Part shown: positions 36,095 to 46,926 of the stretch, one piece after another
Position numbering within the stretch: the stretch's first letter is position 1
Layout of the letters: each line of letters starts with the position of its first letter
Source: Iris pallida
Taxonomy: Eukaryota; Streptophyta; Magnoliopsida; Asparagales; Iridaceae
NCBI GenBank assembly: GCA_029216955.1
Contig: JANAVB010003400.1
Location: 20,285,988-20,349,987 of the forward strand
Length of the DNA: 64,000 nt
Direction: 5' to 3'
Program-made: the position numbers and the translations under genes
Notes under the pieces: model-generated
The model's input: the letters and a program-made list of their open reading frames with translations, nothing else
The model's database searches: none
Told to the model about the DNA's origin: nothing

Positions 36095-37801
36095 TCTCTC
36101 CTATCTACCTTCATAAACTCTACCACAACTTCCTCCACACTCCATCCCTCCCAATTCCGATCGCACCCCGGCACTCCCCGCGACACCCCGGACGGTTCGA
36201 CACCTCATTCGAGGCACTTCCGTCGCGTCCAACCACCACCGATCGTCACCCAACGCCGCCGATCGTTACCCGACCACCGACCGGTCGCCCCAACCGCCGA
36301 CCGGCCGTCCCGACCGTCGACCTGCCGCCCCGCGCCGACCGGTTGACCCCCGCGCGACCCTCCCCGCATGCCGCCAGCGCACCAGCGCTTCCTGCGCACG
36401 CCAGCACTGTCAGCAACCTGTGTGTCGTGCGCGTGCCGGCTCGCGCTTCCCGCGTGTCCGCGTGCCGCCCGTGCGCGCGCCGCCCGTGCGCGCGCCGCCC
36501 GTGCGCGCGCCGATCCCGCTCGCGTGCACCCCGTCCATGTGTGCCGAGTTCCGTCGCTTTGCGAGACACCGAGGCCGAAGCCACCCTTCGGTTCTCCTTC
36601 GTCAGACTTTCGGTAGACCTTCTGGACTTCTGTATTTAATTCCAGTAGTGAAACCCAACTTTCTGTCCGACCGAAATTGACAAAATGAAGCTCTGTCAAT
36701 TCCGGAATAGTTAGTTTCCAAATTGTGTCTGTGTTTGTTAATAAGATTAATTAAATCATTTGATGTGTAATAGTTAGATTATTAGTACTAATAATAATAT
36801 TGATGTCGTTATAATCGTCGGTTTATGTATATAATTATTCAGAATAAATATTATATTTTATTAATAAAAGACTATGATTATTTCGTTAATAAATTATAGG
36901 CAGAATTAGATTCATTAGAACAGTTAATATTTTTAGGAAATAAATGTTAGTTATATTTCCTTAATAAATCATTTAATTATTCGCATAATTAAATGTTTTC
37001 TCATTAATTATTAATGCAAATTATTTTTTGTAATAAACTCGTTAAAAATATTTAGTTAGCTTTTGTCTTATTAAAATAAAGTTTTAAGACGATATTTAAT
37101 TACTACTTTTAAATATATTCCTAAAGTATCAAGTATTTATAACAAAATGATGCTCATAGTATTATAACTACTAAAATGGTTTTTTTTATATATTTAAAAG
37201 TATCTATTAAAATACTATGGTTAGTTCATGTAAATAAAACAATATTTAATTTCAAAAGTACTTTTTCGGATATTTTATATAAGTAAATTTAATTAGAATA
37301 TTAGTTTATGAAAAATCGTTTATTATGTACTAATAAATAAAATATAGTATTTCTCGCATTATTTATAAAAAAAATAATAGTTTTATTAGAAAATCATTTT
37401 TACCAATTATTATACGTGGTTAAAAGTATTAAAAATAATTGTAGCTTTACTTTTATAAAATATAAGCCTTGTTAATAATAAATTGATCATTAAGTAATAG
37501 TTGGCGTTATTAATTAAAACTCTTAGAATGGTTTCTAAACCAGATTATTAAATTAATGTAGGTTCCAGGGCCTAAGTCTGAGGCCGCTTTTCTTGTCCCC
37601 TTACGAGCATCGAAAAACCAAGGCAAGTTTCATATTATTCAAACTTGTATTTTTAGTGATAATTAAATACTTTGCATCATTAGAAACATTATATCGACAC
37701 ATGACTCACGTGATCCCGTTCGGATCCAATTGATTGTTTGATTGACTTATTGACTTGGGATTAGGGAGTAGTGTTAGCACCTGATCTCATTCGGATACAA
37801 G
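36095..37801 (+). repeat. Continuation of the split non-coding LTR
   Basis: The C-rich text resumes after the CACTA duplication TCT. 36150-36620 is GC-rich with open frames in several phases but no protein family. 36640-37560 is AT-rich. The expected LTR end GTCGTGACA is not found before the Pack-MULE, so the LTR is probably incomplete. Confidence 0.45.
36455..36515. repeat. GC-rich 15-bp tandem repeat
   Basis: About three copies of GTGCGCGCGCCGCCC in tandem, which produce arginine-rich open frames by composition. Confidence 0.8.
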
Positions 37802-38119
37802 TTTACTAATAGGAAAAATTTGAGTGGCACCCCACATTTGTTACGCTTATTTAAGGTGCACCCCACATGATTACATTAATGCATAACACCCCCCACTTCA
37901 CACGTTTTCCGTCGGAGACTAACGGTTGACCACTTTGACCAATTTTTTTTGACGAAAATACCCCCTGTCTGTTGTCCTCTTCCCCGCGTCAAATGTTCGT
38001 CTCCCCCCGTCGTGCTCGGCCCCTCCACGGCGTCGCCGCACCCCCCCCCCTCCCCGACCTCGCCGCACCCCCCCCCCTCCGGCCATCACCACCACCACCA
38101 CCACCACTATCACCACCAT

Positions 38120-38765
38120 CATCACCATGCATCTTCACCTCAATTGTACTCCTCACTAAACTCGTCCTCTCCAACCGCAACGAGAAGAACAAGAAGACCT
38201 AAAATCTCCCACCAAGCCCCCCTTCCCTCCCCATCGTCGGCCACCTCCACTTCCTCAAGCACCCGTCCACCGCACCCTCGCCGACCTCTCCTCCCGCTAC
38301 GGCCCCGTCGTCTTCCTCCGCCTCGGCCCCCGCCGCCGCTCCCTCGTGGTCTCCTCCCCCTCTCTCGCACGCGAGTGCTTCACCAAGAACGACGTCGCAT
38401 TCGCCAACCGCCCCCTCTTCCCCTCCGGGCGCCACCTCACCAACGCCAACACCACCCTCGACGTCGCCCCCTACGGCCCCCACTGGCGCAACCTCCGCCG
38501 CATCTCCACCGCCGAGATCCTCTCCCCCGCGCGCCTGCATTCCTTCTCCTCCGCCCGGGCCGACGAGGTCAAGTCGCTCCTCCGTCGACTCTGCGACTCG
38601 AGCAGCGCGGGTTCTTACAGGAGAGTCACATGAAGACGAGCCTGTTCCAACTGGTGCTGAACGTCATGATGAGGATGATATCGGGGAAGAGGGTGGCGGA
38701 CCCGGAGGAGACCGGGAGGTTCAAGGAGATCGTGGAGGAGGCGCTCTACTTGGGCGGGGAGTCGA
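38120..38765 (+). pseudogene. Captured N-terminal fragment of a CYP81-type cytochrome P450
   Basis: Reads through a hydrophobic anchor (IFTSIVLLTKLVLSN), the proline-rich hinge LPPSPPSLPIVGHLHFL, RYGPVVFLRLGPRRRSLVVS, DVAFANRP, the C-helix motif PYGPHWRNLRRI, and later NVMMRMISGKR. PYGPHWRNLRR and NVxMRMIxGKR are typical of CYP81, which covers many plant specialised-metabolism hydroxylases. A stop near 38203 and frame changes near 38264 and 38628 break it. The I-helix, ExxR and heme-binding Cys region are absent. About 150 of roughly 500 residues remain. High third-position GC sets it apart from the surrounding DNA. Confidence 0.8.
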
Positions 38766-38900
38766 GCCGGCGAGATCGGAAATGGGGGAGAAGTGCCGGC
38801 GTGGTCGGGGAGGGAGCCGGCGAGGTCGGGAATGGGGGAGAAGTGCCGGCGTGGTCGGGGAGGGGGCCGGCGAGGTCGAGGAAGGGGGGGGGAGAACTGC
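38763..38900. repeat. GC-rich ~54-bp tandem repeat
   Basis: Successive copies of GCCGGCGAGGTCGGGAATGG and AGAAGTGCCGGCGTGGTCGG follow the P450 fragment inside the Pack-MULE. Confidence 0.7.
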
Positions 38901-39105
38901 CGGCGAGGTCGTGGAGGGGGGGAGGAGGTTGGGCCACGTGTGACGGGGAGGGGTATTTTCGTCCAAAAAAATTGGTCAAAGCGGTCAACCGTTAGTCTCC
39001 GACGGAAAACGTGTGAAGTGGGGGGTGTTATGCATTAATGTAATCATGTGGGGTGCACCTTAAATAAGCGTAACAAATGTGGGGTGCCACTCAAATTTTT
39101 CTTTA

Positions 39106-39170
<65 letters not shown>
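39106..39170. repeat. (AT)n microsatellite
   Basis: Runs directly from the right-hand Pack-MULE target duplication to the SINE. Confidence 0.9.
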
Positions 39171-39172
<2 letters not shown>

Positions 39173-39279
39173 TCTAGCCTAATGGTTAAGAGAGATGCAT
39201 GCGGTCCAAGTGGTCGGGAGTTCGAGCCTCAGTAGAGACGAGTTCGCCACAAGTACCCATTGCTTCAAAAAAAAAAAAT
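39171..39279 (+). mobile_element. tRNA-derived SINE
   Basis: A-box-like TAGCCTAATGGTTAAG at about 39175 and B-box-like GGGAGTTCGAGCCTC at about 39216, about 40 bases apart. The body is about 95 bp and is followed by a run of twelve A residues. It sits in AT repeat sequence, so its target duplication cannot be defined. Confidence 0.65.
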
Positions 39280-39850
39280 ATATTATATATATATATATTC
39301 AAATTAATTTTTTTGGGTCCCTAAATTCTATGGGGCACTGGACGGTCGCCCTGGCCGTCCTGGACCAGGACCAGGACCGGCAACCACATTGTTAAACAAT
39401 GAAATTAATACACTTAAAATCTTCTTCTACTACTTCTTCTTCCTTAATTTGTCGGTTTATCAGAATTGGCATGAGATATTAGTCAAAGAATTATCTTCCA
39501 AAGAGGTTAGAAAAAATAACGCTCACATAGTGTCATGTAGCCGAAAGAATTAGCTTACACGACGGATGGTCCCTACATATATAGAGGGAGAGCCCGGTGC
39601 ATGTGCGCACCACATGTTCGGTATGTACTCAGGCAGGCTCCGCATTTCTCTCTGCTCTGCTCTGCAGGGTCTCGGTGTCGGTGAAGGTTCGACTCGATCA
39701 GCAGCGACAGTGGTTCAGACTTGAAAGTGTGTCATGTGACGCACCAACCTCTCCTGGCAGTGGCAGTGGCAGTGGCAGTACTGCAGCGACAACAGTCGGT
39801 GTCTGAGGCGTGCGAGCGAAGCGTTTCTGATATATGCTTTGGAAAGCGAT

Positions 39851-39886
<36 letters not shown>

Positions 39887-39969
39887 AACAAAAGTCTTGG
39901 CTGCTTTTTAGTCATGGCCTACCTTTCAGCAGTAGGGCATTATGCTTCTTGCACAGTTTTTTCTTTGAC
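39280..39969. other. Unassigned sequence
   Basis: No gene found. It contains CATATATAGAGGGAG near 39575, which could be a TATA box, followed by CT-rich and GCAGTGGCAGTGGCAGT repeats (39755-39780). It may be a promoter or 5' region fragment, but nothing downstream supports a gene. Confidence 0.3.
39851..39884. repeat. (GA)n microsatellite
   Basis: Uninterrupted AG dinucleotide run. Confidence 0.9.
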
Positions 39970-39978
39970 TAAATAAAA

Positions 39979-40994
39979 CAGAAAATTTTATATAGAGGAT
40001 AAAATTAGGCATATTTACTTTCAGAAGTTAACAACAAATGTAAATAGGAGGATGGGGTGTTATAGAAGATGACATCCAAAAAATTTCAAAAATTCTGTGC
40101 CATCTAAGATGGCGTCCAAAAAATTTCAAGAACTCGGCACCATTTAAGATGACGTCCAAATTAAATTAGAGATGGTTGGCGTCCTCTAAGATGGTGTCCC
40201 ATTGGTTTCTGTCAATTTTTTTCAGAAAATTTCCTATAATGATAATATATTTATTTAAATTAGATAAAACGAAATATGCTTGAAATTTTTTGAAAGAAAG
40301 AAATTTGTAAAGATATTATCCATTGGTTTGGTTTTTTGGGTTTAGTGTATTGGTTTGGGTTTTTATTTGTAAAGATAGTATCCATATTATATTTTGATTT
40401 ATTATTATCTTTATTATATTTTTTGATATTACTAATAGATGTTTTATTATTATCTATTTGTTATTATCTATAAATAAAATTAAGCGGGGATATCAAATCA
40501 AAATTTATTATTATCTAAATAAAATTGATTTCCACCCGTCTCAAATAAAAATCCAAACCAATATTTATTTATTTAGATAACAATAAATTTTCATTTGATG
40601 TCCCCATTTAATTTTATTTATAGATAATAACATATTTGAATAGATAATAACAAATCATCTATTAGTAATATCACAAAAAATATAATAAGGGCAAGAGCCA
40701 CCCCAAAAAAAACCTCAGCAAATCACAATCAAGCATTTCAAATCAAAAAGAAATATTTGAATTTGGCTCTTGGCCGCCATCGAAAACGAGATTCCAATTG
40801 GACGTCATCTTAGATAGCGCCGGATAATGTGTAGGTTTTAGGCGCCATCTAAGATGGCATCGGGTTCTTGAAATTTTTGGGCGCCATCTTAGCGCATCTA
40901 AGATGGCGCCCCATCCTCCTATTTGTAATTTTCATTAAATCCTATTTTTTTAGGTAAATATACCTAATTTTACCCTCCTATATAAAATTTGTTG
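39979..40994. mobile_element. Foldback element with MULE-size duplication
   Basis: The two halves are near-complementary over their whole length. The outer arms contain AAATTTTATATAG and ATAAAATTAGG; the inner arms contain GATATTACTAATAGATG and ATTATCTATAAATAAAATTAA. The loop is near 40540-40560. Identical 9-bp flanks TAAATAAAA at 39970-39978 and 40995-41003. CATCTAAGATGGCG-type motifs repeat in both arms. No coding content. The 9-bp duplication suggests Mutator-type transposition. Confidence 0.8.
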
Positions 40995-41003
40995 TAAATA
41001 AAA

Positions 41004-41314
41004 AGTAGCTCACTTCATTGCCGAGAGGTAGTGGCGGGCCTAGTCCATGACAGATTGGACAACAGTTTAGGCCCAAAGATTATAGGGAGACCAATATAGA
41101 CGTATCTCGAATAGAATAAGGATGTACTATAGGCCACTCTTTAAATCAAATTAATTGTGGTGTAGTGTTTATCATGTTAGCATTACATACTAGAGACTAG
41201 AGGTTCTTAGTTCAAATCTAGGTAGCAACTAATTTTTTGTTATATTTTTATTTTAGTTACTTAATTTTCATGTATAGAAGTTCCATTTTGGAATTTCGGC
41301 TCCGACCTCCATGA
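41004..41314. other. Possible SINE or MITE remnant
   Basis: GGTTCTTAGTTCAAATCTAGG near 41208 resembles a B-box region with GTGTAGTGTTTATCATG ahead of it, as in a tRNA-like head. Weak evidence and no clear ends. Confidence 0.3.
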
Positions 41315-41517
41315 GTGTCACCTCCGTTTTTCGTTATAAATATTTCCAGTATACGTGTACGGAATCCCGACCCGTAGTTAGACTTGTCTTGCTTAGCTTG
41401 ACCCTAGTTTAATCTTGCCTTGGTTTATTTTGGGTTCATCCTGGTTCGGCTTGGCTTGGCTTGGTGTATTTGGTTGGGCTCGGTTGTTAGGACTTGACCC
41501 AACATGCTAACCCCCCC

Positions 41518-41527
41518 TTTTTATAAG
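41518..41527 (+). promoter_or_regulatory. Candidate TATA box of the LTR
   Basis: TTTTTATAAG lies about 200 nt into the LTR, followed by a CT-rich stretch. The equivalent position in element B reads TTTATAG. It puts the CATGCGGC array downstream of the start site, in transcribed leader. Confidence 0.5.
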
Positions 41528-41944
41528 CCACCAACCCCTTTCTCTCTCCTCATTCACTTCTTCATTTACTTCTTCTTCTTCCTCCATTAACTCTCTCCAC
41601 CTACCAAGAGCTTAGGCAAGTGCAACTTGCTTCATGGAGGAACTCAATTTATGTTGTTCCATTTTCTTCCTCACGAGATTCTAAGACACATTAGTACTTA
41701 GCATTTTTAATTTCCATGGTTCATTTCATGTAGATCTAAGTTTGTTGTATTTTTGAATTTCTTGGGTTTTGATCTATCAAACTTTGTTATTTTCAAGTTT
41801 TGATTGTTCCAGAGAATTTCGTTCTACCCCATTTTGACCTATGGAAGTCCGGATTTTGACTTTAAATGAAGGATTAATGGAGCTTGAAGCCATGGCTTCC
41901 ATGGTTCTTCTTCTCTGATCTTTGGAGAAGAAGAACAGTCTTTT

Positions 41945-42275
41945 TGCGGCAACTGTCATGCGGCCAGCCTTATGCGGCAACCCCATGCGGCCAGCCTCAT
42001 GCGGCAATCCCATGCGGCCAGCCTTATGCGGCATGCGGCCAGCCTTATGCGGCAACCCTCATGCGGCCAGCCTTATGCGGTAACCCTCATGCGGCCAGCC
42101 TTATGGGGCCAGCCTTATGCGGTAACCTCATGCGGCCAGTCTTATGCGGCATCCCTCATGCGGCCAGCCTTATGCGACAACCCCATGCGACCAGCTTTAT
42201 GCGGCAAGCCCGATGCGGCCAGCCTTTTGCGGCAATCTCCATGCGGCCAGTCTTTTGCGGCAACCCTCATGGCAG
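41945..42275. repeat. CATGCGGC motif array, compact form
   Basis: CATGCGGCCAGCCTTATGCG-type units repeat closely. Relative to LTR direction the motif is in the opposite orientation to that in elements A and C. Confidence 0.85.
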
Positions 42276-42990
42276 GGTTATGTGTTGGACGTAGCATGAT
42301 TTCAATATTGGCATGACTTTTACATGAGCACGACATGATAATATAGGGATAGAACACGATAGTGACCTGTCATGGTGCACTCTTGACAAGTAACATGACA
42401 TGATAGTGGCCCGTCGTGGCGCACTCTTGATAAGTAAACCTAACATGATATTCCTCGATATGCTGTTGCGATGGCTAGCATGACATGACAAGAATGAATG
42501 GGCTGGACACCGTGGGCAATTGTGTTTGTACAAATGAAACAGTATTATCTTGCATCATGTCTAAGGCAGGGACCCCTGAGTACCACGGTCAGGGGAACCT
42601 ACTGAAACTGGCTAAGGCTAATAACTAGAATAATCCAGTAGTCATGAAGAGATTTTCCAACTACACGCAATCTCGTTATATGGGTGCCCCATCATGGGAT
42701 TTGTAGCCTGCCGTCGAGTAGGCCACATTTCCAGCACATTGTCATGTGTTGCACCCTTCAGGCTACTTAAGAGTACATGCATTTCCTGGACGATGTACCC
42801 ACATGAACTCAACCCCTAATTGCGTCCGGGTAACCTGGATGGTCTGCAGGGCTTGTGGCTGTTGGAATAATCTCATTGCATATTGTTAGTAACTAGGCAT
42901 GTGATAACCCTAGTTAGTTAAAGTATCAAGCCGTACTTATTGCTTGGTCGTGAATGTTGGATGGAGTCTAACCAGTCGAGTCTTGTCCTG

Positions 42991-43634
42991 TGTAAAACCC
43001 CTAAATTTCTATTTAAATTTTTTTATATAAATTGAGTATTTAAAATTTTTACTTGGTATTTGTACGTCGTATAGTCGTATTACACGTCGCGTACGAATTT
43101 GTCGTACGGGACGTCGCGTATGAGTTCGCATTTTCGTATGTCTCGTCGAGTGCGAATATGTGCGAGGTACATATTTTTGTAAAACATTTTTTATTAGAGA
43201 TTTTATTTATATAGAAGAATTTTAGTTTTCAAAATAATATGATAAATATTTTTATTTTGTATAAAAGAGTTATTTTGTTCGTTGTTTAAAAATAAGTAGA
43301 GATTTGGAAATTTTGGGTTATATGAAATGTGTTTCAAATATTTTGCAAAATTTGGAATTTATTATTAACATATTTTTGTTAATTATAAAAGCTATTTTAA
43401 GATTTAATATTTAAGTAATATTCTTTATTTTCGAAATTAATTAATGCTATATTTTAATATTTATGGAAAAGATATTTAAAATTTTGTTGTATTTAATATT
43501 TGAATTATTTTGATAATTTAAATTGGGAAAAGATTTTACTTTAAATTAAAGGAAGTTTATCTAGACCGATTTAATTTTGATTGCTTAAATTCTAAATCAA
43601 TTTAAATAAAAAGATGGAATTATCCATCGGGGAT
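42991..43634 (+). repeat. LTR D, first part (split by element C)
   Basis: Starts TGTAAAACCCC like the LTR at 9718. AT-rich, with CGTCG-containing stretches near 43065-43150. The target duplication GGGAT of element C is 43630-43634. Confidence 0.6.
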
Positions 43635-46600
43635 TGTCACGCCCCAGAACCAGAATACTGGAGAGCGGGGGAATGACTCAGCCAGCTACGTATTACGGGT
43701 AGATGAATACCGTATAATACGATCAATGCTGTCTAACCAGACGAGGGGGGTGCATACTACATAAAAGTCCTACTATGGTCACTTCACATCTATTGTCTCA
43801 ATCATTCAAACAAGGAACAGAAATAGAGAACATGTAAGATAAAGCAGTAAGGCGTCCCAAACGCTTTGTCAAAATATTCTTGACATCTGGCTTTACAAAA
43901 CATAGCCAGATGATGTAGTAAGGTATACACAATTGTTATCAGCTGCAGTCTGACTTTAGTTACAATTATGTAAAAAGTAAGTACAAGACAATCCGACTAA
44001 CATGTCGGTGCCAAACGACAAAGTATAAAGTATTTAACAAAACGAGCGGGGAAGTAAGAAAACCCACTCGAGTCCTCCTGCGATCATCCTTCTAGTGTTG
44101 ACCATCTTGGAGGTAGAAGTAAGCTGGATCCTCGGGAACTGGCTCTAAATCTGGCCATGCAAAACCAGAGAGGTTAGACCTCTAATAGCAAGTACCACAA
44201 GGGAGGACGATATGAAGGACTAAACCAGTAAGTAAGAGAATATAATAATAGATCTCTGCTTGCTACTAGGACTCACATCACATCAAGACACTTCGAACCA
44301 ACCTCCCAACCAAACAAGGACAGAAGTTGGCCCGTCATGTCCTGACATTCTGATCATCCCAGTTAGGTAACAGAGTATAGTGCACAAACAAATCATCTTG
44401 AACGGCCAATCAACTCCTACGGCTTGCTATTATGAGTTCCAAGTTATCCTGGAATAATACAATTAGGGATTCCTCAGTTCTTACTATGTGCAAGCAAGGC
44501 TAGTCTATCCAGTCAATCAATTGGCCCATGCATGAATTAGACGAGTCCTAGCAGGACGCTCGTCGATATACAATATACAATAATAATAAAAACAGATACT
44601 GTTCCCTGCCCGTGTGGCAGATTTACAGTATCTGTGGGAACCAGCCGGCCCGTCGGGTACTACTCGTTCTAAGGGGGCTACCATGTAAAAATTCGGGAAT
44701 CCATTCTCTCCATGCAATCATTATTTTATTTAACTTAATAGTCCCTACGTTGAGTGAAATCCCATGCCGTGGATCATGGTAATTCAAATGAGTACTTTCG
44801 TACGGGGTACGATATGCACAACTCTACAACGATACCAGTGCGGTTAGGTTGCAGGTCTTACATAGCGTAATGCAACAATCAAATCTAACTACGGTAATCA
44901 TGCATTGACCATAAAGTACACATACTTCTTTCGTAGAAAAATAACTAAATAATTAAATAAATAATTTGAAGCCTGTATGTGCCTGTATGTCAATATTCGA
45001 GATTAGCCAGTCGATTACAATAGTTCATTTCATGAACGTGTCTCATTCATTCAATTCAATAAGACGACTAGCCAGCCTCTTTAGTTCCAACTAGGAACGC
45101 ATGATCAATTTAGTCAAGCTAACAATTATTATCAATGGTGACAAGGCATGATCAATTATTAATCAAGGTAACAATCAATGTTAATTACTGCCAAATTCGG
45201 GAAATAAAAATTTATTTCAATCGTGTCAATCAAATCGTAATTTACCAAGTTCAGGACAAAAGGCGTAAGGATATAAAATGGACGTAAAATATCTAATAAA
45301 ATATCAATATTCAGGGCTATAGAATAGTCATGCGGCTAAGTCTAATGCGGCCAGGATGAATCTTATGCGGCAAGGAAAGGAGTCGGGTTCATGCGGCTCA
45401 GGGGGTAGAGGCACATGCGGCTGAAGAGGCAGGAACCTATGCGGCTGGGGAGTGGGACTAGCTCCCATGCGGCAAGCGGAAGGGATGTTCCATGCGGCTA
45501 GGATGAATTGGGCTCATGCGGCCGAAAAAGACAAGACACATGTGGTCGGCGGAAAGGGCACTCCTGCGGCTGGCGGTAAATGAGTCCATCCGGCTCAACC
45601 AAGTCGAACCCCATGCGGCCGGGTCAAGGAGATTGCTTATGCGGCTGGCGGGAGGGGGAAGTTTATAAGGTTCAGGACCTCATGCGGCCAGCGAGTGAGT
45701 CTGGTTCATGCGGCTGGGTTTAGGAGAGAAATCCATGCGGTCAAGAAAGGGATTCAGTCCTATGCGGCTGAGAGTCCCATGCGGCTGAGTTACTTGTCGC
45801 ATGAAGTGTCATGCGGCCAAGTCAAGCCCATGCGGCCAGGAGAAGGAGTACAAGTTCATGTGGTTTAAGAAAGACGAGGGCGCATATGCGGTTAAGTGGG
45901 GAAAGTCCATGCGGCTGGGAATCACTTGCCGCATGATTTATTCATGCGGTCAAGTCAAGTACTGTTCTTCTTCTCCAAGTTTCAGAGAAGAAGAACACCA
46001 TGAACCCAAGCTTCAAAGTTCCATAAAACCTTCATCCAGAGTCCAAATTCGAACTTCCTTAGGTCAAAATTGGGTAGAACGAAATTCTCTACAACATGGA
46101 ACCATCAAAACTTGAAGATATCAAAGTTTACTAGATCAAAACCTAAGAAACCCGAAAATATAGCAAACTTAGATCTACAACAAATTAGCCATGGAAATTG
46201 AAAATGCTAAGTACTAAAGAGACTTAGAATCAAATAAGGAGGATGATGGAACAATAATAATGGGGATCCATCAAGAAGCAAGTTGGCACTTGCCTACGGT
46301 TTGGTAGGTGGAGAGAGTAAAGAAGAAGAAGAAGAGGAGTAATGGTGAGAATGAGTAATGAGGAGAGAGAATGGTGAGGGTGGCTTTAAATATGGAAGGG
46401 GTGGTAGGTGGGAGTTGGGCCGGGTCCAATGGGTCGGGTTGCACGGGTCCAACAAGACTAACCCGAAAGTAAGACTAAAGCAGGAAATAAAATGCAGGTA
46501 ATAAAATTACAGGAAGAAATATAGAAATAAAATTGCAGAAAATAAATTAACATGAAAATTAAAGAGCAGCTAATTAATTAACATGAAAATTTAAAGAGCA

Positions 46601-46766
46601 GATAATAGAATTGCAGAAAAATAAAGTACGGAAAATAAAATACAGGTAATTAATTAACATGAAGTTATTAAGAATTTAAATACAGGATACTACATGATAA
46701 ATGCTAAATAAATACATTCAGGCAATATAGGTATTAAAATACGCATTCTGGGAACGGGGAGTGACA
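43635..46766 (-). repeat. 3' LTR of element C
   Basis: Near-identical to 51942-55089. Plus-strand ends TGTCACGCCCC and GGGGAGTGACA. Confidence 0.92.
45320..45960. repeat. CATGCGGC motif array, element C left LTR
   Basis: More than twenty CATGCGGC(T/C) motifs with variable 15-40-base spacers. A perfect hairpin CCGCATGA-TTTAT-TCATGCGG at 45929-45949 closes it. Confidence 0.88.
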
Positions 46767-46780
46767 TCTCTACCCTCCTT
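46767..46780 (-). promoter_or_regulatory. Polypurine tract of element C
   Basis: The minus strand reads AAGGAGGGTAGAGA before the 3' LTR. Confidence 0.7.
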
Positions 46781-46926
46781 AGAAAAATTCCGTCCTCGGA
46801 ATTTCAAATCTAAGCAGGATAGAAACATCGGGGCTAAACTAATCTAAGTACAAGCAATTCAATGAAGCAATCCTTTTACAATGTCCATAGCAAGTAACAT
46901 ATATGTAAATCCATCAATCTACGATA

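Larger units (their letters stand above)
37813..39101. mobile_element. Pack-MULE carrying a P450 fragment
   Basis: Long terminal inverted repeats (37813-37965 and 38950-39101) begin GAAAAATTTGAGTGGCACC on both outer ends and match over about 150 bp. They are flanked by the 10-bp duplication TTTACTAATA (37802-37811 and 39102-39111). Long inverted repeats with 9-11-bp duplications are MULE hallmarks. The interior carries no transposase, only a GC-rich host gene fragment, so it is a Pack-MULE. Confidence 0.88.
41315..42990 (+). repeat. Head of a Tekay-like LTR, plus strand, truncated
   Basis: Starts TGTCACCTCCGTTTTTCG and follows the complement of the element B LTR (CCAGTATACGTGTACGG, then the conserved GCAAGTGCAACTTGCTTCATGG). 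It has its own CATGCGGC array and ends abruptly at 42990, where another LTR begins. The last part of the expected LTR, to GGGCGTGACA, is missing. Confidence 0.75.

Noticed and set aside
36150..36700. Long overlapping open frames on both strands
   Set aside because: GC-rich sequence lacking stop codons by composition, arginine/proline-rich products with no domain, and located inside an LTR.
38950..39101. Independent MITE at the right of the P450 fragment
   Set aside because: It is the inverted copy of 37813-37965 and, with the shared 10-bp duplication, forms the end of one Pack-MULE.
39560..39900. Host gene promoter and first exon
   Set aside because: A TATA-like box and CT-rich stretch exist, but there is no coding exon with recognisable product downstream before the foldback element.
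45320..45960. CRISPR-like array: short conserved repeats with variable spacers
   Set aside because: The core is only 8 bases, spacing is irregular (15-40), it sits in retrotransposon LTRs of a plant genome and no cas genes exist here.
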